Assembly (NCBI GenBank): GCA_009926195.1
Contig: RFPK01000028.1
Span: 1-13,010 of the forward strand
DNA length: 13,010 nt
Source of the DNA: Synechococcaceae bacterium WB4_1_0192
GTDB taxonomy: Bacteria; Cyanobacteriota; Cyanobacteriia; PCC-6307; Cyanobiaceae
Reading direction: 5' to 3'
Position numbers and translations under genes: made by a program. The notes below the pieces were generated by a model. That model did no database searches, was not told the DNA's origin, and saw only the letters and a program-made list of their open reading frames with translations. Shown here one piece after another: positions 1 to 6,290 of the stretch (position 1 is the stretch's first letter; the number at the start of each line of letters is the position of its first letter).

Positions 1-439
1 TCCAGCCCGGCGGCAGCAGCAGCCGCAGGCCCCAGCCCGACACCGGGAAGTGTTCGATCAGGCTGTCGGCCACGAAGGCGGGTGGCACGAAATCCGCGGC
101 GGCCCCCAGTTCCTCCAGGCGCGTCGCTGTCTTGCGTCCCACGGCGGCGATCTTCAGGCTGGCTGGCCTCCGTGCCAGCCCGGTGCCCCGCAGCCGCAGC
201 CGTTCTTCCACGGCGTCCACCCCGTTGCTGCTGGACACCACCAGCCAGTGGAACTCGTCCAGCTCGGCCAGGGCGTCATCGAGGGGGCCCCAGGTGTCAG
301 GCGGGCCGATCACCAGTGCCGGCAGATCCAGCACGGTGGCACCCGCCCGCTCAAACAGCCGTCGGGCTTCCCCCAGCTGGCTCTCGGCCCGGGTGACGGC
401 GATCCTGTGGCCCTGCAGGGGTGTGGCGTTGCTGCTCAT
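1..439 (-). CDS. hemD: Uroporphyrinogen-III synthase, N-terminal 146 residues (runs off left edge)
   Basis: HemD closes and rearranges linear hydroxymethylbilane into uroporphyrinogen III, the branch point to heme, chlorophyll, bilins and cobalamin. The visible part starts with an HRIAVTRAESQ segment (near residue 11), the usual first strand and arginine-containing turn of the family. The central LVVSSSNGVDAVEERL segment (about residues 66-81) matches the conserved 'F(T/S)S.NGV..f...L' signature, and KIAAVGRKTATRLEELG (about 96-112) is the typical 'iaavG..Ta..l...G' strand. Only the first half to two-thirds of a normal ~260-residue protein is present; the C-terminal lobe lies beyond base 1. 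The ATG at 439 lies 2 bp after the stop of the glycosyltransferase gene, so the two are co-transcribed and probably translationally coupled. Family assignment is by eye but the motifs are clear. Confidence 0.88.
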   Translation of the reverse strand, partial: MSSNATPLQGHRIAVTRAESQLGEARRLFERAGATVLDLPALVIGPPDTWGPLDDALAELDEFHWLVVSSSNGVDAVEERLRLRGTGLARRPASLKIAAVGRKTATRLEELGAAADFVPPAFVADSLIEHFPVSGWGLRLLLPPGW

Positions 440-441
440 CC

Positions 442-1635
442 TCAGGCCTCCAGCTTGACCAGGCCGTTGGCCTGCTGTTGCAGCTGCTCCGCCTCCTGGC
501 GGCGACCCTGCTGCAACAGCAGCGCGATCGACCGTCGGAAGCCCTCGCGTGCGCCGCCGATGTCACCGCCCATCAGCAATGCCACCGCCAGGTTCTGCTG
601 GGTTTCGGCGTGTTCCGGGTTGCGCTGCTCCGCCTGGCGGTAGGCCACCAGGGCACCGCCGATGTCGCCGCGGCGGCGGCGGATCAGGCCGAGGTTGTAC
701 CAGCCGAGACCGATCTCCGGGGCCACGTTGGTGGCCTGCAGGCAGAGCTGCTCGGCCGGTTCCAGCTGGCCCAGCCGTAGCAGCAGGGCTGCCAGATTCA
801 GGCGTGCCGCCAGGGTCAGCCGGGCCGCCAGCGGGGTCACCAGGGCCTGGCGGTAGAGCCCGATCGCGGCGTTCGGATCCCGCTGCGTCTCCGCCAGGGC
901 CAGGTGCAGCAGCAGCTCGTAGCGTTCGGGGTGGGCGCCCGCCGGACAGTGCTCCAGGCCGCGCCGCAGCAGCGCTACGCCGCGCTCCCAGCGGCCTTCG
1001 GCCACTTCCAGGGCGCCGAGCTTGGCGCAGGCATAGGCGTCGTTTGGCCGCTGCTTCAGCTCCTCCTCCATCGCCTGCCGCAGCCGTTGCGCCTTGCCGC
1101 CATCGGCCAGCAGCTCCGGCCGATAGCCGTCATGGAGCAGGGCGGGCTCGCTGCAGTCGGCGATGCGCCAGTCGGGTTCGCGTTGAATCAGCTCCGCCAC
1201 GCTGTCATCAACCAGGGAGTGGTAGGCCCGGCTCCAGCGGATCGCCGGATGGCGGCGGAACAGGCGGCTCACATTCGAGTAGGGCGATTGCACGGCCCCC
1301 AGCTCCTGGCGCAGCAGGTTGATCAGCAGCAGATCCGGCTGGGCCATCAGTTGCCGCAGCGGCTCGCGCGCTTCCGGCCGGAGCTGTTCATCGGCATCAA
1401 GCACCAGCACCCAGTCTCCCGTCAGCCACTGCAGCGCCTGGTTGCGGGCCGGGGCGAAATCGCCAGGCCAGTCGATCTGATGCACCGTGGCGCCCAGGCT
1501 CCGGGCGATCGCCACGGTGGCATCGCGTGAGCCGGTGTCGACAACAACCATCTCGTCCACGAACCCCTGGACCGAGCGCAGACAGGCCTCCAGCCGCTCC
1601 GCCTCATCGCGCACGATCATCGAGAGGCTGAGCAT
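442..1635 (-). CDS. Family 2 glycosyltransferase with C-terminal TPR repeats
   Basis: This 397-residue protein has two parts. Residues 1-~165 are a GT-A fold family 2 glycosyltransferase: the start MLSLSMIVRDEAERL, the nucleotide-binding VVDTGSRDAT (31-40) and the metal-binding DAD (80-82) are the classic signatures of the SunS/'TPR-glycosyltransferase' group. Residues ~180-390 are helical tetratricopeptide repeats, for example around NDAYACAKLGALEVAEGRW, WYNLGLIRRRRGDIGGALVA and NLAVALLMGGDIGGAREGF. Family members transfer a sugar from an NDP-sugar to a protein or glycan, with the repeats probably holding the acceptor. The substrate cannot be read from the sequence. There are no membrane segments, so it is likely cytosolic. 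The ATG at 1635 gives the family's usual N-terminus. The gene lies 45 bp after nagZ and 2 bp before hemD, a position suggesting operon membership rather than a shared pathway. Confidence 0.85.
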   Translation of the reverse strand: MLSLSMIVRDEAERLEACLRSVQGFVDEMVVVDTGSRDATVAIARSLGATVHQIDWPGDFAPARNQALQWLTGDWVLVLDADEQLRPEAREPLRQLMAQPDLLLINLLRQELGAVQSPYSNVSRLFRRHPAIRWSRAYHSLVDDSVAELIQREPDWRIADCSEPALLHDGYRPELLADGGKAQRLRQAMEEELKQRPNDAYACAKLGALEVAEGRWERGVALLRRGLEHCPAGAHPERYELLLHLALAETQRDPNAAIGLYRQALVTPLAARLTLAARLNLAALLLRLGQLEPAEQLCLQATNVAPEIGLGWYNLGLIRRRRGDIGGALVAYRQAEQRNPEHAETQQNLAVALLMGGDIGGAREGFRRSIALLLQQGRRQEAEQLQQQANGLVKLEA

Positions 1636-1680
1636 GGCCGTGGCGCCGGGAGTGAAGCTGGCCTGAGGCTAGGGGGCACC

Positions 1681-3285
1681 TCAGTCGGTGAAGCCACCCT
1701 CCAGGGGCGCCGCCGCCAGGCCCAGTCGCTCCAGAAGCACCGCCTGGGCCTCGGGCATCTGGCCGGGGCTGTAGGCCGCCGGCAGCGTCGGCGGCAGCAG
1801 CGGTTGCAGCTGCTCCCAGAGGTAGGGGCTGCCGTAGACCGCCAGGCCTGCCAGGCGGCCGGCCGCCAGCAGCTGGGCCAGCACCGCCGGCCAGGGCTCC
1901 TCGCCGCCGGCGCTGCCGCGGAAGGGGTTGCCGCGTACGAGCAGCTGCAGCAGCACCGGGCCTGGCGCCAGCCGATCCAGGGCCAGCGGCGCCGCTGGAT
2001 CGTCACTCCAGGGGCTGGGGCTGCGGGCGTCGAACACGGTCGGGCTGTAGCCGAGGGCTGCAGGTCGCAGCAGCGCCGGTGCCATCGCCGGCAGTTGCGG
2101 GGCGTTGAGCTGGGTGTCGAGTCGGATCAGGTTCAGGCCCGGGCCTGCCGGCAGTCGCGCGTCGCCATGCCGGATCAGGCTCAGGTCCAGGAGGTTGCGG
2201 CTGAGTTGGAGCTCCTGCGGCTCCAGCAGCTTCTGCAGGTCGTCCAGGGCCTGGAGCGCTGCCGGCGCTGGTCGGCAGCGCTCCAGCGCCGCCCGCCGCC
2301 GCTCCAGGCTGGCGGCCAGCCGCTCCTCCGAGATGCGGCCGCTCTGGACCGCCTGCACCAGGCCGTCGATGGCGGCGTCCGCATCGGCAGGCATCAGGAT
2401 CAGGTCGGCACCGGCCTCAAAGGCCAGCACGGCCGCTTCCGCAGGGCCATGGTGGGCACTGATCGCCTCCATCACCAGGGCGTCTGTGACCACCAGGCCT
2501 CCGAAACCCAGATCGCCGCGCAGGAGCTGCGTCAGCACCGCCGTCGAGAGCGTCGCCGGCCGCTCGGCATCCAGGGCCGGCAGCTGCAGGTGGGCCGTCA
2601 TCACCGCAGCCACGCCGGCGGCGATCGCGGCCCGGAACGGCGGCAGTTCCACCGCCTCCAGGCGCGCCCGGCTGTGGGGCAGCAGCGGCAGCTCAAGGTG
2701 GGAGTCGCTGCTGGTGTCGCCATGGCCGGGGAAGTGCTTGGCACAGGTCAGCACCCCCTCCGCCTGGCAGCCCCGCACGAAGGCGGCCGCCAGCAGCCCG
2801 GCCGCCTCGGGCTCTTCAGCCCAGGCACGCACGTTGATCACCGGGTTGGCGGGGTTGTTGTTGACATCGCACACCGGCCCCAGCACCCAGTTCAGTCCCA
2901 GCAGCCGGGCCTGGCGGCCGCTGCAGCGGCCGTAGCGTTCGGCCAGGGTCAGGGCCTGGTCCGGCTGTTGCGCAAACAGGCGGCCGAGCGCCAGCGGTGG
3001 CACCAGCCAGCTGGCGCCCTCGAAGCGCTGACCCACGCCTTCCTCCACATCGGCGCAGAGCAGCAGCGGCCCGTCGGCCCAGCGGCGCAGCTGTTCGGTG
3101 CGCAGGCGAAGCTCGGCGGCGCTGCCCCCCAGCAGGATCACCCCGCCGACGCCATCGGCCAGCAGTCGTTGCAGCTCGGCGTTCGGGAGTTCCCAGCGGG
3201 GGTAACGGCGCTGGCCGTCGCTGCCGTGACCGCTGCCGCGCACCACCAGCAGGCTGGCCAGCCTGCGCCGCAGGTCAGTCGCCAT
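1681..3285 (-). CDS. nagZ: Glycoside hydrolase family 3 beta-N-acetylhexosaminidase (NagZ-like)
   Basis: The 534-residue product is a family 3 glycosidase that removes terminal N-acetylglucosamine, typically from peptidoglycan fragments during wall recycling. It carries the NagZ hallmark KHFPGHGDTSSDSH (about residues 183-196), whose Asp-His pair acts as acid/base on a flexible loop. The nucleophile motif VVTDALVM is also present, with the aspartate at about residue 268. The (beta/alpha)8 domain fills residues ~10-350. Enterobacterial NagZ stops near residue 340, whereas this protein has about 180 further residues rich in Ala, Pro and Leu, as in longer Gram-positive-type enzymes. No signal peptide is seen. 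I chose the ATG at 3285 (MATDLRRRLASLLVV) because the frame upstream is the antisense-free tail of rbfA. This start overlaps the rbfA stop by 11 bp, which indicates translational coupling. Confidence 0.87.
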   Translation of the reverse strand: MATDLRRRLASLLVVRGSGHGSDGQRRYPRWELPNAELQRLLADGVGGVILLGGSAAELRLRTEQLRRWADGPLLLCADVEEGVGQRFEGASWLVPPLALGRLFAQQPDQALTLAERYGRCSGRQARLLGLNWVLGPVCDVNNNPANPVINVRAWAEEPEAAGLLAAAFVRGCQAEGVLTCAKHFPGHGDTSSDSHLELPLLPHSRARLEAVELPPFRAAIAAGVAAVMTAHLQLPALDAERPATLSTAVLTQLLRGDLGFGGLVVTDALVMEAISAHHGPAEAAVLAFEAGADLILMPADADAAIDGLVQAVQSGRISEERLAASLERRRAALERCRPAPAALQALDDLQKLLEPQELQLSRNLLDLSLIRHGDARLPAGPGLNLIRLDTQLNAPQLPAMAPALLRPAALGYSPTVFDARSPSPWSDDPAAPLALDRLAPGPVLLQLLVRGNPFRGSAGGEEPWPAVLAQLLAAGRLAGLAVYGSPYLWEQLQPLLPPTLPAAYSPGQMPEAQAVLLERLGLAAAPLEGGFTD

Positions 3286-3712
3286 CGGCCGGGGCCGCGT
3301 CGTGGTTGTCGTCGTCGTTGTTGAGACCGGTGCCCTCGGGAATCTCGCCGCGTTCCTGGCGCCGTTGCTCCAGCTGGTTGAGCAGGCCCAGCACGGAGGT
3401 GCCCTTCTCGATGCCACGATCCAGGTGGAAGATCACCTCGGGTGTGCGCCGCATGTTCAGGCGCCGGCCCAGTTCACCTTTCACGTAATAGGCGGCCGAG
3501 CGGAGCCCGGCCAGGGCCTGCTGCTGCACCTCCGGGTCGCCGTAGATGCTCACGAAGATCTTGCAGTGCTGCAGGTCGCCCGCCACTTCGACGTTGGTGA
3601 CGCTGACCATCCCCAGGCTGACGCGCTCATCCTTGATGCCGTTGACCAGCAGCTCGCTCACCTCACGGCGGATCAGGGCCGCCACCCGTTCAACGCGCCT
3701 GCTCTGGGCCAT
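3275..3712 (-). CDS. rbfA: Ribosome-binding factor A
   Basis: RbfA is a small KH-fold protein that binds the 30S subunit and helps mature the 5' end of 16S rRNA, notably in the cold. The 145-residue product begins MAQSRRVERVAALIRREVSE and continues with the conserved 'ikDeRv...VSVTnVevagDL..akvfvS' strand-helix core (about residues 26-55). Next comes AAYYVKGELGRRLNMRRTPEVIFHLDRGIEKG (about 70-102), matching the family's 'R..la..l.lR..Pel.F..D.s.e.g'. The last ~20 residues are an acidic and Asn-rich tail (NNDDDNHD) encoded by a run of GTT/GTC-type triplets. The ATG at 3712 is the family start; the frame stays open far upstream without homology. It lies 2 bp after ycf33 and overlaps nagZ by 11 bp. 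Confidence 0.93.
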   Translation of the reverse strand: MAQSRRVERVAALIRREVSELLVNGIKDERVSLGMVSVTNVEVAGDLQHCKIFVSIYGDPEVQQQALAGLRSAAYYVKGELGRRLNMRRTPEVIFHLDRGIEKGTSVLGLLNQLEQRRQERGEIPEGTGLNNDDDNHDAAPADGD

Positions 3713-3714
3713 GC

Positions 3715-3921
3715 CTATGCCACCACCTCTGGGCTCACCATGGCACGCAGGATCAGCGCCAGGCTCAGCAGGCCACTCACCAGGGCTCCGATCAGAGCCA
3801 CGGCGGTGACCGGGTTGCTGCGCCGCGCCGCCAGGGGCTCCAGCACGGAGTTGGCCACTCCCAGGCCGAAGGCGATCAGGTAGCGCGGATAGCGCGTCAC
3901 GTTGAGAAAGAAGTCCCGCAT
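3715..3921 (-). CDS. ycf33: Ycf33/DUF751 small membrane protein
   Basis: This 68-residue protein matches the Ycf33 (DUF751) family of cyanobacteria and plastids. Visible hallmarks are the N-terminal MRDFFLNVTRYPRYLIAFGLG and the central SNPVTAVALIG, followed by a second hydrophobic stretch ending in LILRAMV. Two short transmembrane helices are predicted, at about residues 14-28 and 38-60, so it is probably a thylakoid or plasma membrane protein. The family's function is not established; its retention in plastid genomes points to a photosynthesis-related role. It heads the minus-strand cluster, with rbfA 2 bp downstream. The gene opposite (GST) starts 58 bp away, so the promoter of the whole cluster must lie in that short divergent gap or inside the GST gene. 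Confidence 0.87.
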   Translation of the reverse strand: MRDFFLNVTRYPRYLIAFGLGVANSVLEPLAARRSNPVTAVALIGALVSGLLSLALILRAMVSPEVVA

Positions 3922-3979
3922 GGGGGCCGGTCGCCGGCAGCTGTGCGCTGGCTACTCTGCCGCCAGAGAGCCGCACCTG

Positions 3980-4810
3980 ATGCTGGAGCTGCACCAGTTC
4001 CGCCATTCCGCCTTCTGCGAGAAGGTCCGCCTGGTGCTGGCGGCCAAGGGGCTCGCGTATCAGGCCATCGAGGTCACCCCCGGCGTCGGCCAGCTTGCGC
4101 TCTATCGCCTCTCGGGCCAGCGCCAGGTGCCGGTGCTGGTCGATGGCGCCGAGGTGATCGCCGATTCCAGCGCCATCGCTCTGTATCTGGAGACGAGGGC
4201 GCCGCAGCCGCCGCTGTTGCCCGTCGATCCTGCCCAGCGCGCCCAGGTGCTTCTGCTGGAGGACTGGGCCGACACCACCCTGGCCGCTGGTGCCCGCCTG
4301 GCGCTGGTGCAGGCCGCCGCCGCCGATCCGGTGTTGCGCTCGGCCCTGCTGCCGGAGGCCACGCCCGATGGCCTGCGCAGCCTGGTGGGGGCGATCCCCC
4401 CCGCCCTGCTCGGTGGCTTCGGCCAGGTGGTGCAGGTGGTTGATCAAGGTGCCCTGCAGCAGCTGCGGCTTGTGCTGGAGCAGCTCAGCCTCCTGGTGCA
4501 GGCCCAGCCCTATCTGGTCGGTGCGCAGCTGTCCCTGGCGGATCTGGCGGTGGCGGCCCAGCTCTCGCTGCTGTGCTTCCCGGCTTCGGCGGGGGCGCCC
4601 CTGGCGGGGCGCGGTGTGCCGGGTCTGGCCGACGATCCGGCCCTGGAGCCGCTGTTATCGTCCCGGCCCTCCGCGTCAGCATCGACACTTCGGTGCAGCA
4701 CCTGCAGGCTGAGCTCAGCCGCCAGCAGGGTGTCCGCGTCCGGTGTGGCCTGGCGCCTGCCGATCACCGTGGATTCCAGTTGCAGGCCTCCGGCCAGCAG
4801 CGCGATCTGA
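3980..4810 (+). CDS. Glutathione S-transferase family protein; C-terminus replaced by read-through
   Basis: The N-terminal thioredoxin-like domain (residues 1-~75) shows LHQFRHSAFCEKVRLVLAAKG with a Cys in the active-site turn. It also has the cis-proline motif QVPVL and ADSSAIALYLE, the glutathione-binding Ser/Asp signature. The helical C-terminal domain contains PYLVGAQLSLADLAVAAQL, the family's N-capping box. Such enzymes conjugate or reduce small molecules with glutathione in the cytosol; the substrate is unknown. Recognisable sequence ends at about residue 225 (DDPALEPL, near base 4654), where relatives normally finish within some ten to twenty residues. Here the frame instead continues ~50 residues, antisense to the DUF6816 gene, in a Ser/Arg/Cys-rich stretch that looks non-coding. 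I use ATG 3980; a TACTCT hexamer at 3953-3958 could be a -10 element, but no -35 is visible. Confidence 0.82.
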   Translation: MLELHQFRHSAFCEKVRLVLAAKGLAYQAIEVTPGVGQLALYRLSGQRQVPVLVDGAEVIADSSAIALYLETRAPQPPLLPVDPAQRAQVLLLEDWADTTLAAGARLALVQAAAADPVLRSALLPEATPDGLRSLVGAIPPALLGGFGQVVQVVDQGALQQLRLVLEQLSLLVQAQPYLVGAQLSLADLAVAAQLSLLCFPASAGAPLAGRGVPGLADDPALEPLLSSRPSASASTLRCSTCRLSSAASRVSASGVAWRLPITVDSSCRPPASSAI

Positions 4811-5193
4811 CGGTTGGGGTTGCGGGGATCGTTGCGCACGCGCAGCAGCCGTTCCCCCAGCGCGGCCCGGCCCACCGCGCTGGCGTTGAAAGCCCGATCG
4901 CCCACCACGCGCCCCTGCGCATCCCGCTGAAAGCGAACGCAGTAGGTGAGCTCCGTGCCGGCCCCCTCCCGCTCCGGGTCGTCGTGGCTGTGCACCCGCC
5001 ACTGGCCGGCGAACCAGTCGGGATAGATCAGATCGCTCCGGCCGGGGCGCTCCACGGGCGCCGGCAGACTCCAAGCTGGCCAGGCCGCCAGACGTTGCTG
5101 CAACGCCTTGTCAGCCGGTGCCGCCCCTGCCGGTGCCGCCAGCATCAGTCCGAGCAGCAGCGTCAGCAGGAGTCTGTTCAGGATCTGCTTCAT
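4510..5193 (-). CDS. DUF6816 family exported protein; C-terminus lost and replaced by read-through
   Basis: This is a cyanobacteria/plastid-type protein of unknown function. It starts with a signal peptide (MKQILNRLLLTLLLGLMLAA, cleavage likely after PAGA near residue 24), so the product is probably lumenal or periplasmic. The body carries the family landmarks RPGRSDLIYPDWFAGQWRV, GDRAFNASAVGRAALGE, VRNDPRNPNRQIALL and QLESTVIGRR. Recognisable sequence stops around residue 170 (LSLQVLH, near base 4690). Relatives as I remember them continue for about 50-60 residues with a 'RVE.LSR(F/Y)' strand and a closing beta region. Here the frame passes into antisense of the GST gene and ends at 4510 with no family resemblance. 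The gene is therefore probably damaged, or the assembly joined wrongly. The start is the ATG at 5193, immediately before the signal peptide; an upstream in-frame start would add 15 unrelated residues. Confidence 0.78.
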   Translation of the reverse strand: MKQILNRLLLTLLLGLMLAAPAGAAPADKALQQRLAAWPAWSLPAPVERPGRSDLIYPDWFAGQWRVHSHDDPEREGAGTELTYCVRFQRDAQGRVVGDRAFNASAVGRAALGERLLRVRNDPRNPNRQIALLAGGLQLESTVIGRRQATPDADTLLAAELSLQVLHRSVDADAEGRDDNSGSRAGSSARPGTPRPARGAPAEAGKHSSESWAATARSARDSCAPTR

Positions 5194-5318
5194 CGGCCGT
5201 CCCCGGTGGGTCTCTGGCTGGTGCGGCGTGCTCCCCATGCTGCTCCTGCGACCGCAACCCTGGCATGGTCGCCGGTCGCGGCGGCTGGGAGAGTGGACCC
5301 CGCTGGTTGCTGCCTCCG

Positions 5319-5585
5319 ATGTCCGACCCTCTGATCCGGGAGCGGGACCACTACGTGGTGCTGGAGCCAGGCCGGCCTGAGCAGTTGCTCAGTGCCGCCG
5401 AGACCCTGATCTGGCTAGAGGGGCAGCTCGACCGGCTGACGGCTCCACCCGCCGATCTGGGCGCTCTGCCTGACGGGGCCGCCCGGGCCGCCCGTCTGCT
5501 GGATACCGCCTGTGAGCTGGAGCTGGAACCCGGGGTGATCGTGCAGTGGTTCGCCATCCGCCTGGAGCCGCCGCAAGCCGGTTAG
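5319..5585 (+). CDS. CRR7-like protein (chlororespiratory reduction 7 family)
   Basis: The 88-residue product fits the small CRR7 family. It starts with RERDHYVVLEPGRPEQLLSA, matching the '..e.d.fVvLe..qpEq.Lt' opening. It ends with LLDTACELELEPGVIVQWFAIRLEP, matching the 'yLidt.CeLdl.pg..lQWyvvRLE' closing signature. In plants CRR7 is needed to accumulate the chloroplast NDH-1 complex that cycles electrons around photosystem I; the role of the cyanobacterial member is less clear, so the function is by family only. It appears soluble, with no membrane segment. I chose the ATG at 5319 because upstream in-frame residues do not resemble the family. The stop shares bases with the stop of aroK on the other strand (4-base overlap). 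It is transcribed divergently from the DUF6816 gene across 125 bp. Confidence 0.78.
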   Translation: MSDPLIRERDHYVVLEPGRPEQLLSAAETLIWLEGQLDRLTAPPADLGALPDGAARAARLLDTACELELEPGVIVQWFAIRLEPPQAG

Positions 5586-6229
5586 TTGATCGAGGTGCCC
5601 ACCTCACCGGCCTCGTTGATCACCTGCAGGCTGCCCAGGGGGGCTTGCGTCCGCTCCTTGAGGATGGATGGCAGTGCCTCCAGCACCTGCTGGGCCACCT
5701 GGGCCGGCCCGCGGCCGTCCTGCACGATCTGCAGGTCGGCCTGGGCGTAGAGCGGCCTGCGCTCCGCCAGCAGCTGCTGCAGCCTGGCCGCCGGATCGGG
5801 GCTGGCCATCAGCGGCCGCGGCGTCGGATCAGCGTTCAGTCGCTGCAGCAGCAGATCCTCGGGGGCATCCAGCCAGATCACCACGCCCTGGCGCATCTGG
5901 CCCCAGTTCTCCGGTCGCGTCACCACGCCGCCGCCGGTGGCCACCACCAGCGAATGCCAGCCCGCGATCTGGTTCAGCACCGCCGCCTCCAGAGCTCGGA
6001 AGCCCGATTCCCCCTCGCTGGCGAAGATCTCCGGAATCGAGCGGCCGGCCACCTGCTCAAGGCTGGTGTCGGCATCGAGGAAGCGATAGCTGAGCTGCTG
6101 GGCCAGGTGGCGGCCGGCGCTGCTCTTGCCGCTGCCCATCATTCCCACCAGGTAGAGGTTGAGCCCCTCCAGGCGCCGCCGCAGGTCGGCATGGACGTTG
6201 TCCACGGCTGGCGCCATCCCCTCGGCCAT
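5582..6229 (-). CDS. aroK: Shikimate kinase
   Basis: AroK phosphorylates shikimate at the 3-hydroxyl using ATP, feeding chorismate, aromatic amino acids, folate and quinones. Numbering from ATG 6229 (215 residues), all key parts are visible. The Walker A loop GMMGSGKSS (29-37) has serine where threonine is commoner. The shikimate-binding FLDADTSLEQ has Asp at 52 and 54, and IFASEGESGFRALE carries the substrate-binding Arg at 78. The glycine motif TGGGVV spans 98-103, and the lid arginine is in RPLM. Length is slightly above the usual ~170-190 because of an N-terminal ~22-residue extension and a C-terminal tail. A GTG at 6238 and an ATG at 6217 are alternative in-frame starts; none has an obvious ribosome-binding site. 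It is divergent from the pterin synthase gene and overlaps the CRR7-like gene by 4 bases. Confidence 0.9.
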   Translation of the reverse strand: MAEGMAPAVDNVHADLRRRLEGLNLYLVGMMGSGKSSAGRHLAQQLSYRFLDADTSLEQVAGRSIPEIFASEGESGFRALEAAVLNQIAGWHSLVVATGGGVVTRPENWGQMRQGVVIWLDAPEDLLLQRLNADPTPRPLMASPDPAARLQQLLAERRPLYAQADLQIVQDGRGPAQVAQQVLEALPSILKERTQAPLGSLQVINEAGEVGTSIN

Positions 6230-6255
6230 CGCGGCCACCCATCACAGAGAGCAAC

Positions 6256-6266
6256 ATTCTTAAGAT
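6256..6266. promoter_or_regulatory. AT-rich patch in the aroK/pterin-synthase divergent gap, possible shared -10 region
   Basis: The bases ATTCTTAAGAT are the only AT-rich stretch in this 50-60 bp divergent gap of an otherwise very GC-rich window. On the plus strand TAAGAT (6261-6266) matches four of six -10 consensus bases. On the minus strand the same patch reads TTAAGAAT. No convincing -35 is present for either direction. The location between two divergent start codons is the main support. Confidence 0.28.
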
Positions 6267-6290
6267 GCGACGCTTCCGCCATGCGCTGTC

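Noticed and set aside
1504..2636. GCGATCGC octamers (HIP1-like palindrome) near 1505 and 2627
   Set aside because: HIP1 is common in cyanobacteria, but two copies in 13 kb of this composition is close to chance and both lie inside coding sequence.
1804..3324. 506-codon plus-strand open frame opposite nagZ
   Set aside because: The Gln/Arg/Ala-rich translation has no motif, while the opposite strand encodes a GH3 enzyme with all catalytic signatures.
442..3921. Whole minus-strand cluster as a new wall-glycan or defence system
   Set aside because: The members are common housekeeping families (RbfA, HemD, NagZ) and the association is best explained by compact genome packing.
5194..5318. Possible small gene or riboswitch in the 125-bp gap between DUF6816 and the CRR7-like gene
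   Set aside because: No conserved-looking peptide, strong hairpin series or known riboswitch core is visible; it is most likely just the two promoters.
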